This document shows, piece by piece, positions 18,205 to 27,749 of a DNA stretch of 64,000 bases (position 1 is its first letter; each line of letters opens with the position of its first letter). This DNA is from Pseudomonas sp. 10S4 (GTDB lineage: Bacteria > Pseudomonadota > Gammaproteobacteria > Pseudomonadales > Pseudomonadaceae). The notes below the pieces were generated by a model. That model did no database searches, was not told where the DNA came from, and saw only the letters and a list, made by a program, of their open reading frames with translations. The DNA lies in contig NZ_CP133774.1 of the NCBI RefSeq assembly GCF_034344865.1, positions 930,001-994,000 of the forward strand. Reading direction: 5' to 3'. The translations under genes and the position numbers were made by a program.

Positions 18205-20349
18205 ATGACGCCGTCCAGACGAAAAAATCTGTTCCGCCCAATCGATCACCATGCCCAGCGGTGGCGACGTACACCTCATCCCGCCGCCACCCAAGCCCTG
18301 CGTGACTATCGTCGTACATGGCGTCAACGACATGGCCGGTTGCTACGAACGCGTCGAGCGTGGCCTGTGCCAGGGATTGAACGAGCGCCTGGATATGCCA
18401 CGCACTCTGCCCAACGGCGCGAACAATCCGGGCTTTCTGATGCCGGCCACGTACAGCCTGCCCGCTGACGATGACGGCAAGGCAACAAACCCTGACGCCG
18501 TGTACTACCGGCGCAACTTCGGTGCATCCAGCAACGGCTGCCAACCGCGCAGTGTGGTTATTCCATTTTATTGGGGGTTTCGGGAGGAAGAGGAGAAGAT
18601 CAATAAAACCAAAGCTCATGGACAGTGGGAAGACCGAAACGGCAACCGTCTGGATAAGACCGGCACCAAGGAAGGCGGTCAGTTCGCCAATGCCACCACC
18701 AACTTGCCTGACATGTGGGGCGAGGGTTTCAACGGCTATCCGTTCGGCATCCTTCCCCTCAATTTTATTGGTGGCAACCTGACCCACCCGCTGTACTCAG
18801 CCACTAACCGTCGCTATATGGTACTGGCCGCCCTGCGCCTGGCGATGTTGATCAAAATTATTCGCAAGCGTTATCCGAACGATACGGTCAACGTGGTAGG
18901 TCACAGTCAGGGCACGCTGCTCACCCTGCTGGCCCATGCTTTCCTCAAGGATGAAGGTGAACGTCCGGTTGACGGGGTCGTCATGATCAACTCACCTTAT
19001 AGTTTGTACCAGCCGAACAACGAAAAGGCCCAGAAATGGCTGGGGCAACAGACGACAGGAGCGCGTATTGCCACCCTCAACGGCATATTGCAATTCATCT
19101 CTGGCAACCCGAACTCCAATCCGGCGCTGTCGAGCGTCACGCTCAAAAACTGCCAGGGTTATGGCGCCATTGGTGGGCTGGGTTGGACCGGTAGCTCGTC
19201 GTCTCAAGCCAACATCGGCGGAGAGAAAATCTCGTTCGACGAGCGAGACAATCGCGGCTGCACCTATCTTTATTTCACTCCCCAGGACCAGACCGTGGGC
19301 CTTGGCAACGTCCAGGGTATCGGTTGGCAGGGTATTGGGGACGAGATCGAAGGCGTACCTGCACGCAAGGTACTTCCGCATCTTTTCCATCAGCGCATAT
19401 TCACTGTGCGTAAACGCGGTGGCGAGAAGGAAAAAATCGGCTTACATGTCCCTCCTTATGCCTATCCTTTGCTTCTTGAGGGGAGGAAACCTGGGAAGAC
19501 ACCGGTTTCGGGCTAATGGATCATAGCAGCCGCGCCTCTTTACCACAGGGTGCTAGCGTTATGCTGACAGCCTCCCTGTTGCCAGTGCCGACGGAGGCGG
19601 ACTTTAGCGCTGACGGCTCCATTACAGCGCCGGGGGAGGATTCAAAGAGTGGGGTTTACCAGATCAAGGACAAACTGGACCCTATCGACGCCTCCATCGG
19701 CGTGAGTAATAACGGCTGGCGTCCCAAGGAGGCGAAAAATGCTCGCCAGGAAACCATGGACGAGAAGATAGCTTTCAAATATGGGCGTGATACAGACAGT
19801 GTGAAACAGGCGCGCAACGAAGACAAAGACGCATCCCAGAAGACCTCCCATGTGTTTGTGGTTCGAGCACAAGGTAATGGCATGGTCCTGATCACACGCG
19901 GAGAGACACCCTACGAGGCACGCCTGCGCCTACAACGCGAGTATCAAGAGGCTCAGTCTTTCCACTCCGCCATTCCGAACAACCCGGAGCACAGCCGGAG
20001 GGTGCTGGCTTATGATGTGGCCATTGGTGCGGGCGAAAGTGTCGATGATGCGACCTTCTACGCCTATCTCTGCCGTGTGGCGGACTGGCGGTTGAATTGG
20101 AGGAAAACCCGAGGGGGAGCAAATAGTCAGAGTGATGTTGACGCTGACCTCCCAGACGAAGTAGTGGAGACATTTTATCTTCAAGAGGACAGCAAAAATC
20201 GCAATTTGATCGATTCCACAGTGACGTATCGTACGGGCGGCACACTGCCAGCCATCGTGGGCTCTACCAACTTGCCCTCCCTGGTTGCCACACAGACATG
20301 GGGCGGGAGCAAGCTAGGCAAGTCAATTCGTTTTGGCGGGCCCATTTGA
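18201..20349 (+). CDS. tle3: Tle3-type phospholipase effector (two frameshifts)
   Basis: Read across two breaks this is one protein of about 716 residues, the size of the Tle3/DUF3274 family. ATG 18201 follows AAGGAGG. One base is missing near 18230, so the start MNDAVQTKKSVPP joins QSITMPSGGDVHL in the next frame. The alpha/beta hydrolase part has the oxyanion-hole motif TIVVHGVNDM and the nucleophile elbow VVGHSQGTLLTL with serine near residue 235. A second missing base in the G-run near 19480 separates it from the C-terminal part (EETWEDTGFGLMDHSSRASL ... GSKLGKSIRFGGPI). Tle3 enzymes are delivered to the target periplasm and attack membrane phospholipids. The adaptor gene tla3 follows with a one-base overlap. 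Confidence 0.82.
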
Positions 20350-21941
20350 TGCGCCACCTCCTTGCGTACTTGTCCATTTCCGGCCTTTTGCTGACCAGCC
20401 CTCTGGCTCAGGCGGCTGAACATCCACTGACGGCTAGCCGTTGCTTTGCCAGCCCGGCCACGTCCGTGACTGCCTATACCTCGTCGGCCAAGGAGGCCGC
20501 CACCATGCCTGTTGATGCTCGTTACCGCGCCCCAACCACATCGCCCCGTCTGGAAACTCTGGATGTGCTCAGCATCGGAATGAGCCTCGACGTATTCCGC
20601 CAAGGGCAGACCTGGCAAACCTTGCAAGAACAGAATGCAAAACAGTCAGAAGCCTTGCACGTTGGCAGCATCCTGCCCATGGACCCGAAGAAGTACCCGA
20701 TAACTGCGGATGACAAGGACATGGCCTATGAAAAAAGGGAGGAGGACGCCTTGGAGTTGGGATTACGGGACTTCCTGGAAAAGTGGCCGATCCCCACTAT
20801 CACCGTGGTTCGTGGCTGGAATCCCAAAACACCGAACCTGCGCTTTACGCCTGAAAGAACCCAAGAAAGCTTGTCTGTAATGGTCAACGACATGCGAGGA
20901 CCTGCGGGGCTGCATTGGCATCGCATTCGTAATTTGCAGGACGGCATCGTTTGTAGTGATACCCCCGAAGATTTACTGGAATCGCTGTTCCAGATATTCG
21001 AGCGTAATCCCGACCTTCCTGCGATGTTGGTATACGTAAATGAAGGCATCAATATGGCGGCGGCATTATTGAGCAAGGATGTTTCTTTGAAGTCACTTGG
21101 GGCGGGATCGGGCCCTCGACAACCTGGCGAACTTACCGACTCGATGGTTGCCTTGGTCGTCGGCCGCCCCGAACGCGTTGAATGGCTGCGTTACTACGCC
21201 CAGTTCGCCAAGGTCAACGAGAACAAGATCGATCCTGCGTTCACCGGTTGGGGCTGGCGCAAACCTGCGGTGGAGTTCCAGCCGTCGGAGTTTCTTCCTC
21301 AACCTTGGACCCAACGTGCTTTCGAGCAGTGGGATGCGCTGCCGGTGCTGGCCAAGTTGCACCGGCCGGTGACGGTGTCACTGCAACGACCGGATACTGG
21401 CGAGCGCCTGAAGCGCGAGGCTTTGACCGTCAAACTGGCCGAAGGCTGGAAAAACGCCACGGATGGACTCACTCCGAAACCGTCCCGAGTGTTCTTCGAT
21501 GGCGGCCTGAACACCACGCCGCTGGCCGAACTGTTGCCGGCCCTCAGAGCGGCCAACAGCCCGCTCGACTTGCTGGAGTCGCGGGAAAGCTACGACCTCA
21601 CACAGCGTCTCGGCGATACCGGCGCGGCCTCGCCCTTTGTCGGAATTGCGTTGGCAACCATGGCCAGCTACCTGAATGCCGACACCAGCGTGGTCATGCC
21701 GATGCGCCGCCAGGACCAAGCAACGATCATTACCGTGACCTCACCAACGCCTGGTAAGAAGCCTGCTGGCAATGATCATTTCGGTGTCACGTTGATGCCG
21801 CAAACTGCCAGCACTGAGGAGGCGCCTCCCGCACCTCCAGCTCCGTTGGCACCCAAAGTGTCGGTCGTGCAGCAGGATCACACACTGGAAGAGTTCCTGG
21901 CCGACTTGAAGCCGAACAGTAACTGGGTGGATGAACTGTAA
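20349..21941 (+). CDS. tla3: Tla3-like adaptor for the Tle3 effector (DUF2875)
   Basis: A 530-residue exported protein with signal peptide MRHLLAYLSISGLLLTSPLA. It carries family text such as LETLDVLSIGMSLDVFRQGQ, the VVRGWNPKTPNLRFTPERT region, and a proline-rich linker (EEAPPAPPAPLAPK) before the C-terminus. In P. aeruginosa, Tla3 binds Tle3 and guides it to VgrG2b; a like role here follows from family and position. ATG 20349 overlaps the tle3 stop by one base. The presence of a signal peptide on an adaptor of a cytoplasm-loaded effector is a known oddity of this family. Confidence 0.82.
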   Translation: MRHLLAYLSISGLLLTSPLAQAAEHPLTASRCFASPATSVTAYTSSAKEAATMPVDARYRAPTTSPRLETLDVLSIGMSLDVFRQGQTWQTLQEQNAKQSEALHVGSILPMDPKKYPITADDKDMAYEKREEDALELGLRDFLEKWPIPTITVVRGWNPKTPNLRFTPERTQESLSVMVNDMRGPAGLHWHRIRNLQDGIVCSDTPEDLLESLFQIFERNPDLPAMLVYVNEGINMAAALLSKDVSLKSLGAGSGPRQPGELTDSMVALVVGRPERVEWLRYYAQFAKVNENKIDPAFTGWGWRKPAVEFQPSEFLPQPWTQRAFEQWDALPVLAKLHRPVTVSLQRPDTGERLKREALTVKLAEGWKNATDGLTPKPSRVFFDGGLNTTPLAELLPALRAANSPLDLLESRESYDLTQRLGDTGAASPFVGIALATMASYLNADTSVVMPMRRQDQATIITVTSPTPGKKPAGNDHFGVTLMPQTASTEEAPPAPPAPLAPKVSVVQQDHTLEEFLADLKPNSNWVDEL

Positions 21942-22087
21942 AAACTCCGCAGACATGTGTGTTTGGCTGTTCCAGGGTGCCACTTGGCCCTCTGGAACTG
22001 CGCTTCTTATATCTGAAATACTCATTCCTCAGTAAGCATATGCCGCTGAGAAATGAATGTCTGTCAGTAACACGAAAAGGATCAGAT

Positions 22088-22348
22088 ATGGACATCATTC
22101 GGCTCGGCGACTCCACCAGTCACGGTGGAACCGTTCTTGAAGCTTTCAACCAGACTGACCTGAACGGCAAACCCATGTCCGGTGTTGGCCATAAGGTGGT
22201 TTGCCCGCTGTGCAAAGGTGTTTTCCCTATTACGCAGGGCAGCGCCCTGCTGGATGTCGGCGGCATCGCGGTGGCGCTTCACGGGATGAAAACCGCATGC
22301 GGCGCCAGCCTGATTGCCAGCGATCCCAAGGGTGAAGCTGCAAGTTAA
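22088..22348 (+). CDS. PAAR-domain spike-tip protein
   Basis: An 86-residue protein with the PAAR pattern MDIIRLGDSTSHGGTVLEA, GVGHKVVCPLCKGVFPI, GGIAVALHGMKTACGASLI. The histidine and three cysteines probably bind zinc. PAAR proteins sharpen the VgrG tip. RBS AAAGGA is ten bases before ATG 22088. It is 146 bases after tla3 and ends the island; the gene after it runs the other way. Confidence 0.93.
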   Translation: MDIIRLGDSTSHGGTVLEAFNQTDLNGKPMSGVGHKVVCPLCKGVFPITQGSALLDVGGIAVALHGMKTACGASLIASDPKGEAAS

Positions 22349-22399
22349 AAACGTGGGGCGTTCTTTGCGCCAGCGGTGCTGCCCGGGAAACAGGCTGGA

Positions 22400-23859
22400 T
22401 CAACGGTTCTTGTTCATCCCCGACCAGAGCAGCGAGGGCAGCGTCCGTGAGTCCAGCAACGCGTCATCCGCCGTCACCAGACGCGGGAGAACATGCCAGG
22501 GATGGTTGGCACTGTGGTGATGATGCAGGTGCAGATTGATGTGATAAGGCCAAATGAAAAACCGCCCTGCGCACCCGACTTTCCAGGCATATGTCCATTC
22601 CCGCCAACCGGGGGTGACGTCAGGTCCGCCACTGTGCTCGGCGATGCTGCGGATTTTCTGCAGCAGGGTGCCCAGTGTGGCCAGTGGCACAAACCAGAAA
22701 AACACCATCAACAAGAGCGTCTGGGCGGACGTTTGCCAAGCGATGAACGATAAAAGGACGAGCCAGATCACACCGGCAGCCAATGCCGGCCGGGTCATCT
22801 TCGGTGATGCTCCGCCCGCCGCCTTGTAGGCGCGCAGGTTGCGCAGCGTGTTGATCAAGAACAGATCCCCGAGCAATTGCCGCAGCAACAACTTCCCGCT
22901 CAGCGGGCGGAAATCCCAAGGCTGCCGGTGATACAGAAAACGCCGCTCCGGGTCGTTCGCGGTTCCGGTCTGTTGATGATGTTCGAGGTGCAGGGGCCGA
23001 TAGAATTCCACCGGGACCATTCCTGGCACCCCGATCGCCAGGTTGATCAGAAAGTCGTTTAGAGTGCGATGACGGGTCAGGTGATAGTGCGTCGCGTCGT
23101 GGTACAGAATAAACAGCGCATGTTGGCGCGCGGCAATCACCACGAAGGCCACGCCATACAGTCGCCAGTCCCCCACGTATAGCGCGATGCGCAACGTCAC
23201 GACAATGCACAGCCATTCCAGCAGGATCGCAGCGATGGTGCGCAGATCCACCTTCAGCCGCTTCAACATGACGGTGATCAGGCCCGCCACCCCGCCAATC
23301 GCAGCGCCATACACTACGTCGAGCAACACGTGCTGACCAGTCGTCAACACGGTAATCCCCAGCACCACGCTCCACAGACTGAAGAGCCATGCCACACGAA
23401 CGCGTAGATAACCGAGGACAACGCTGATGGCCACCGGCAATGCGACATGCCCGCTGGGCGAGGCGGCCAACGGTGAGTCGATCCGGTAGAACCAATTGAG
23501 CCACTGCGACGTGCTGTCCGCGCGCTCGATCATGGTCGGCCAGAACAAGTGACTCAGCAGGCAGGTTCCGGAAGCCACGGCCGCCGCAAAAAGGCCGGCA
23601 ACAGCCATTCGCGGCGCCGCCCCAGCAGCACCAGCGCCGGCATGATCAGTACGTAGCTCAGGTACAGCGACAAGGTGTAAGGCAGTCGAGCAATGTGCGC
23701 ATCAAACCATGTCGGTTGAATCACCCGTACCGCGCCCATCGGGAAGTGCGTGACGAGAAAGTACAGTGCGCCCGTCACGACGGTGTAGATCACCAGCCAA
23801 CTGAAGGGCCGCGTCACGATCGAGGTATCAAGGTGATGACTGACAAACGTGGATGACAT
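22400..23859 (-). CDS. PAP2-type membrane phosphatase fused to a fatty acid desaturase domain (one frameshift)
   Basis: Reading through one missing base in the A-run at 23588-23592 (plus strand) joins two frames into a protein of about 486 residues. The N-terminal half is a multi-span membrane domain with PAP2 motifs: SPSGHVALPVAI and, downstream, TTGQHVLLDVVYG (H-x3-D). The C-terminal half is a membrane desaturase/hydroxylase with three histidine boxes: YHDATHYH, HLEHHQ and HLHHHHS. PAP2 enzymes remove or transfer phosphate from lipids; the second half would oxidise acyl or alkyl chains using two irons. Such a fusion is not familiar to me. It converges on PAAR and diverges from the GNAT pair, so it belongs with the lipid-type cluster to 31.3 kb. 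Substrate unknown. Confidence 0.78.
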
Positions 23860-24042
23860 GAATAAGGCGCCTGATGGGTCAGAACAAACTCAATTTTCCA
23901 TACCGCCATGAACGGCGATTTCTGCTCTGTTATTCAAGGTTTGCACCGTCTGAAATGGCAGCGACGAAAGGAAGTCTACGTTGCATTGACCCTTTCAACT
24001 CGCCAAACTCCAAACATCTTACTTGCGATGCCGAGGATCTCC

Positions 24043-24761
24043 ATGCGTTTGAGCGCAACGTCCGTTGAATGCTGCGATCTGCATCCACATGAAATCGATC
24101 GGATGTTCGAGATTTATTCCGCATCCTACTGCGATACCTCCCGCCCGCGATTCGATCAGGATTTGCAGGACAAGACGCACTGCATCGTATTGCGTTGCGC
24201 AGATGAAACCATCGTCGGTTTCACCACCCTCAAACGGTATGAGCGCACGTGGTCAGGCCAACCGATCAGGGTGATTTTTTCCGGCGACACCATCATTGAC
24301 CGCAAACACTGGGGCAGCCAGCAACTGGCATTCGCGTGGATGCGCCTGGCCGGTGAGATCTGGCAGGAGCAGCCCGACGTGCCCCTGTACTGGTTTCTGA
24401 TCTGCAAGGGTCACCGCACCTACCGTTATCTGGGCGCCATGGCGTTGAATTACGCCCCCGTGCCGGCGTGGTGACGGATCCTACGGTGCAGGCGTTGGCG
24501 GATCATCTTGCAGTGGAACGTTTCGGCGAGGCCTATGATTCGGCAACGGGCGTGCTGTCTTTCAAAGTGCCTCAAGGTCGGTTGACGACGGAACTGGCAC
24601 AAGTCCCTGCCCCTCACCTGCGCCTGGAAAACGTCGCCTATTTTCTCCAGAAAAATCCTCATTACGCGTCGGGCGATGAGCTGGTCTGTCTGTGTGAATT
24701 GCACCCCGACAACCTGCGGCCGATGGCGCTGCGTCTGTTTGCCGCCACACAACCATGCTGA
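24043..24761 (+). CDS. GNAT-like protein A of the lipid cluster (one frameshift)
   Basis: About 239 residues, starting at ATG 24043 behind GAGGA. The N-terminal part (LHPHEIDRMFEIYSASYCDTSR, HCIVLRCADETIVGFTTLKRY) and the ISKGxRTY-like FLICKGHRTYRYLG belong to an acetyltransferase-like fold. The frame breaks at the C-run 24454-24458; adding one C gives NYAPRAGVVTDPTVQALADH and carries on to TGA 24761, with a C-terminal PHLRLENVAYFLQKNPHYASG. The stop overlaps the start of the second GNAT. Substrate unknown; it could transfer an acyl rather than an acetyl group, given its company. Confidence 0.65.
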
Positions 24762-25870
24762 TCCGCCAGGCCAGCGCTGCGGACAATCGGCAACTGCTCG
24801 ACTTTCAGGCGCAGCGGGCCATGCAGGGCGGCTTGCCAATGCGTTTTGATCGTGGGCCTGACTATTTTGCGCTGCACCATTGTCATGCCTTGGACCATCG
24901 CACCTGGCTCGCCGAGAACGAGGTCGGTGATCTGAAGGGCATTGCCAGCCTGGTGGTGCGCGAGGGTTATCTTCAGGGTGACATTCAGCCCGTGGCCTAT
25001 CTGGGGGATCTGCGGCTGGTACCTGATAGGCGTCTGTCGGTGTCGTGGATGGCCGAGGTCAAAGTCAGGCTCGAAACGCTGGCCGATGAAACGGGTGTCC
25101 AGCACGCCTATTGCTGTGTCATCCGCGACAACCGTCTCGCCACGCAGTCGCTGCTGAGCGGACGGCGTGCCAATCCTCTCAGGCTTGCGCACTGGCGGGG
25201 CTACAGCAACGTAGCCGTGTATGCCCAGCGCGGATGGCGAAGCACTCCGCGAACGCTGGACAACGTGCGTATCGTACAAGCGCAGCCGTGCCACGCTGAT
25301 GCGCTGCGCGCGTTTCTCGACCGCGAATCGGCAGGTCAGCCCTTCGGCAGCGTTTTCAGTGAAGCGCAGTTTGCACGGCGCCTGGACACCTGGCCGGACT
25401 TCGGCCTCTCGTCATTTCTGCTGGCACTGGACGCCCAAGACAATCTGCTGGGCTGTGTCGCGCCTTGGGATGCCGGGCGGATCAAACGGGTGGTGCTTGA
25501 AACATTGCCCTTGGCGCACCAGACCCTTCGCCTCGCGTTCAACACCTGTGCGCCGCTGTTGGGGCGCCCTGCCATCGCCGCGCCCGGCGAGGCATTGCGC
25601 GACGTTTACCTGACCCACTTGCACGTACGACAGCGCGACCCGCAGATCTTTGCGGCACTGCTGGATGCTGCGTGGATGCGCGTTCGCGGTCAGTACGCGT
25701 TGATGCAATTGTGTCTGTATGACCATGACCCGCTCTGGATGGCCATGACGCGCTATCGCGCCGTGTCCATTCCAATGGACCTGTACACGGCGCCCTGTGT
25801 GGGGAATGCCGCGGCTTTGACGGCGCAGGACGCCGAGCGCATCCCGGGCTTCGAAATCTATCTCGTCTGA
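24755..25870 (+). CDS. GNAT-like protein B of the lipid cluster
   Basis: A 371-residue protein starting MLIRQASAADNRQLLDFQAQ, a typical GNAT first strand. It has a second acetyltransferase-like half from about 165 (VRIVQAQPCHADALRAFLDRES ... YLTHLHVRQRDPQIFAALLD), so it appears to be a tandem GNAT. It overlaps the preceding GNAT by seven bases, so both are made together. It meets the convergent hydrolase gene with a 13-base overlap at the stops. The acceptor cannot be predicted. Confidence 0.68.
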   Translation: MLIRQASAADNRQLLDFQAQRAMQGGLPMRFDRGPDYFALHHCHALDHRTWLAENEVGDLKGIASLVVREGYLQGDIQPVAYLGDLRLVPDRRLSVSWMAEVKVRLETLADETGVQHAYCCVIRDNRLATQSLLSGRRANPLRLAHWRGYSNVAVYAQRGWRSTPRTLDNVRIVQAQPCHADALRAFLDRESAGQPFGSVFSEAQFARRLDTWPDFGLSSFLLALDAQDNLLGCVAPWDAGRIKRVVLETLPLAHQTLRLAFNTCAPLLGRPAIAAPGEALRDVYLTHLHVRQRDPQIFAALLDAAWMRVRGQYALMQLCLYDHDPLWMAMTRYRAVSIPMDLYTAPCVGNAAALTAQDAERIPGFEIYLV

Positions 25871-26769
25871 GCGCGTCCGTGCACGACAGCCAATAGCGTC
25901 AGCCAGAAACGTGTGGCGTCAAAGCCACCGCCGCCCAGCACCGGTTGACCATGATCGAGCCGGGGCAGACAGATCTGCGGCATGCCCTCGATGCGTTGAT
26001 GCTCGAGGTAAAACTGCCCGTCATGAGCCCAACCGGGTCGCCGGGCATTGAGGCGGGCGTGATGGGTATCGAGGCGCGAACTGGGGACAGCGCTCCAACT
26101 GACGACGTGCACGCACTGCACGGCGGCGGGCAGGTGTTTGAGCAGGTGGGTAATGTGCGGGTCGCGCAGACTGCTGATATCCCGCGCGCCATCGGCCACC
26201 CAGGGGGTTTTCGCCAGCACGCGGCGAACGCGATCGAACGGGTAGTTGATGCTCGACTGCCCTACGCTGCCAGCCAACACGTCATCCATGACTGTCGACG
26301 GACCTGTTGGCGGTTGCACCAGCGCAACGCCATCACATGCCTCGCTCAATGCCTTGTTCTGTGCCAATGCCGCGAGCGCGTCAAGGCCACCCTTGCTGTG
26401 CGCCAACACGACAAATCGTTGCCCCTGCCTGAGTTCGGCCGTCAGCACCTTGCTGATATGCCGCCCCTGCGCCATGACGCCCCGAGATGAACGCACGGGC
26501 ATGCGCAGAACCGGATAGTCCAGGTGCCGCAACGTCCGCGCACAATCCTGAAAACAGCCGCGCAACCATTCGGAAAACAGTCCGGCAACCAGTACCACCA
26601 ATGTGCCTGGGGGAAGGCTGGGCATGGGCTTGTGCCAAGACGCGATAAATTGTTCCGTCCAGTCCAGACGTGCCTCGGGCGCTGCGAATTCGGTTGCCGG
26701 AAAATGCAGTGGCCAGTCGTCAAACCCCTCAGGCATCCAGACTTCTGTTATCGCCGAAAGACGCCTCAT
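25858..26769 (-). CDS. Alpha/beta hydrolase of the lipid cluster
   Basis: A 303-residue protein with no clear signal peptide. The nucleophile elbow is LAHSKGGLDALAAL (serine near 124), preceded by a strand VVLVAGLFSEWLRG that would form the oxyanion hole. A late LPRLDHGQPVLGGGG supplies a plausible aspartate/histidine. It may act as a thioesterase or lipid esterase; the sequence alone does not say. ATG 26769 overlaps the stop of the PF10118-like gene in an ATGA junction, so the pair is an operon on the minus strand. Confidence 0.75.
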   Translation of the reverse strand: MRRLSAITEVWMPEGFDDWPLHFPATEFAAPEARLDWTEQFIASWHKPMPSLPPGTLVVLVAGLFSEWLRGCFQDCARTLRHLDYPVLRMPVRSSRGVMAQGRHISKVLTAELRQGQRFVVLAHSKGGLDALAALAQNKALSEACDGVALVQPPTGPSTVMDDVLAGSVGQSSINYPFDRVRRVLAKTPWVADGARDISSLRDPHITHLLKHLPAAVQCVHVVSWSAVPSSRLDTHHARLNARRPGWAHDGQFYLEHQRIEGMPQICLPRLDHGQPVLGGGGFDATRFWLTLLAVVHGRAQTR

Positions 26770-27644
26770 GGTGTGCGCCCAGCGTACTCGTCCAGCGTTT
26801 GCCGCGCCGCTTCCAGCGCTTCACGGGTATCGAGGTGATTGGGATGAAACCCCGGAATGAACCAGGCCAGCCATCTCGGAAATACACGGGTCAGCGGACC
26901 GGGACTTACGAATAACCAGCCGAGCAAACGCAGCCACTCGCGCCCGTTGCGGCGTTGCCCGTCATTGCCGGCAAGTCGATAAATGAAGTACATGACATCG
27001 ACTGCAAAGTAGCCGGTCATGATCAGCATGACCCCGCATCGCATCAGGTATCGCCAAACCGGATTACGCACCACCGAGCACAGTACGTCGAAGGCGACGG
27101 CTTTGTGCTCGGTTTCTTCGATCGCATGCCAGCGCCATATCATGGCCATCTTTCCATCGGCACCTTTGAGGACCGCGGGATTGCGCAGGAGTTGATCGGA
27201 GAGAATCGCGGTGAAATGTTCCAGGCTGGCCGTCATGGCCAGACGCATCGCCGGCGAAAACTTGTTGCCCACCTCCTGACGGCGCAACAGCAGTTGTTCG
27301 AGGGCATCGATAGGTGCGCCTTGTGCCGCGAGTTGCTGGTTATACGAACGATGTTCGCGAATATGCGACGCTTCCTGATAAACGAACGCGTCAACGGCTT
27401 CGGCCAGTGCCGGATCGTTTTCGATCGCTTTTCGAAAGTACACGACACTGTCGATGAAGAGTTTTTCGCCGAGTGGAAACATGATCGACAGGCCATCGAA
27501 AAAGCGCGTCACGTGCGGCCAGCCACGATACCAATAGCGAGGAGTCTGCTCATCGAGTGAAAAACGCACATTGCGCCGGGGGATATCTGCGCAAACAGGT
27601 TTCGCCGGCGAGCGTCTAGTTAAAAGACGTTTTAAATACGACAT
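26766..27644 (-). CDS. PF10118-type predicted metal-dependent hydrolase (ferritin-like diiron fold)
   Basis: A 292-residue protein with the E/H pattern of the PF10118 family: FPLGEKLFIDSV (E60), YQEASHIREH (E91, H94, H98), a middle ASLEHFTAILSD and WHAIEETEHKAVAFD. These ligands suggest a carboxylate-bridged diiron centre in a four-helix bundle. The family is annotated as metal-dependent hydrolase, but its chemistry is poorly known. A hydrophobic segment near 200-220 hints at membrane association. It is divergent from the desaturase gene across 105 bases that must hold both promoters. Confidence 0.8.
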   Translation of the reverse strand: MSYLKRLLTRRSPAKPVCADIPRRNVRFSLDEQTPRYWYRGWPHVTRFFDGLSIMFPLGEKLFIDSVVYFRKAIENDPALAEAVDAFVYQEASHIREHRSYNQQLAAQGAPIDALEQLLLRRQEVGNKFSPAMRLAMTASLEHFTAILSDQLLRNPAVLKGADGKMAMIWRWHAIEETEHKAVAFDVLCSVVRNPVWRYLMRCGVMLIMTGYFAVDVMYFIYRLAGNDGQRRNGREWLRLLGWLFVSPGPLTRVFPRWLAWFIPGFHPNHLDTREALEAARQTLDEYAGRTP

Positions 27645-27713
27645 AAAGTTTTCTGCGGTTCCTCGTTGCCCCGACGCGTCAGCAATTGATCGTTAGTGAA
27701 GCGGTTAGGGCGG

Positions 27714-27749
27714 TATACTTTTTGACTCGACCTTTCTCAAGGAGCCCAT
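27714..27749 (+). promoter_or_regulatory. Promoter -10 box and RBS of the desaturase-GH3-Rieske operon
   Basis: TATACT at 27714-27719 is a good -10 in the divergent gap. AAGGAG at 27738-27743 is a strong RBS six bases before ATG 27750. No convincing -35 is seen. Confidence 0.45.

Noticed and set aside
23860..24042. Quorum-sensing (lux-type) box or sigma-54 promoter in the divergent gap of the lipid cluster
   Set aside because: No dyad of the lux type and no GG-N10-GC element was found; the promoters there remain unplaced.
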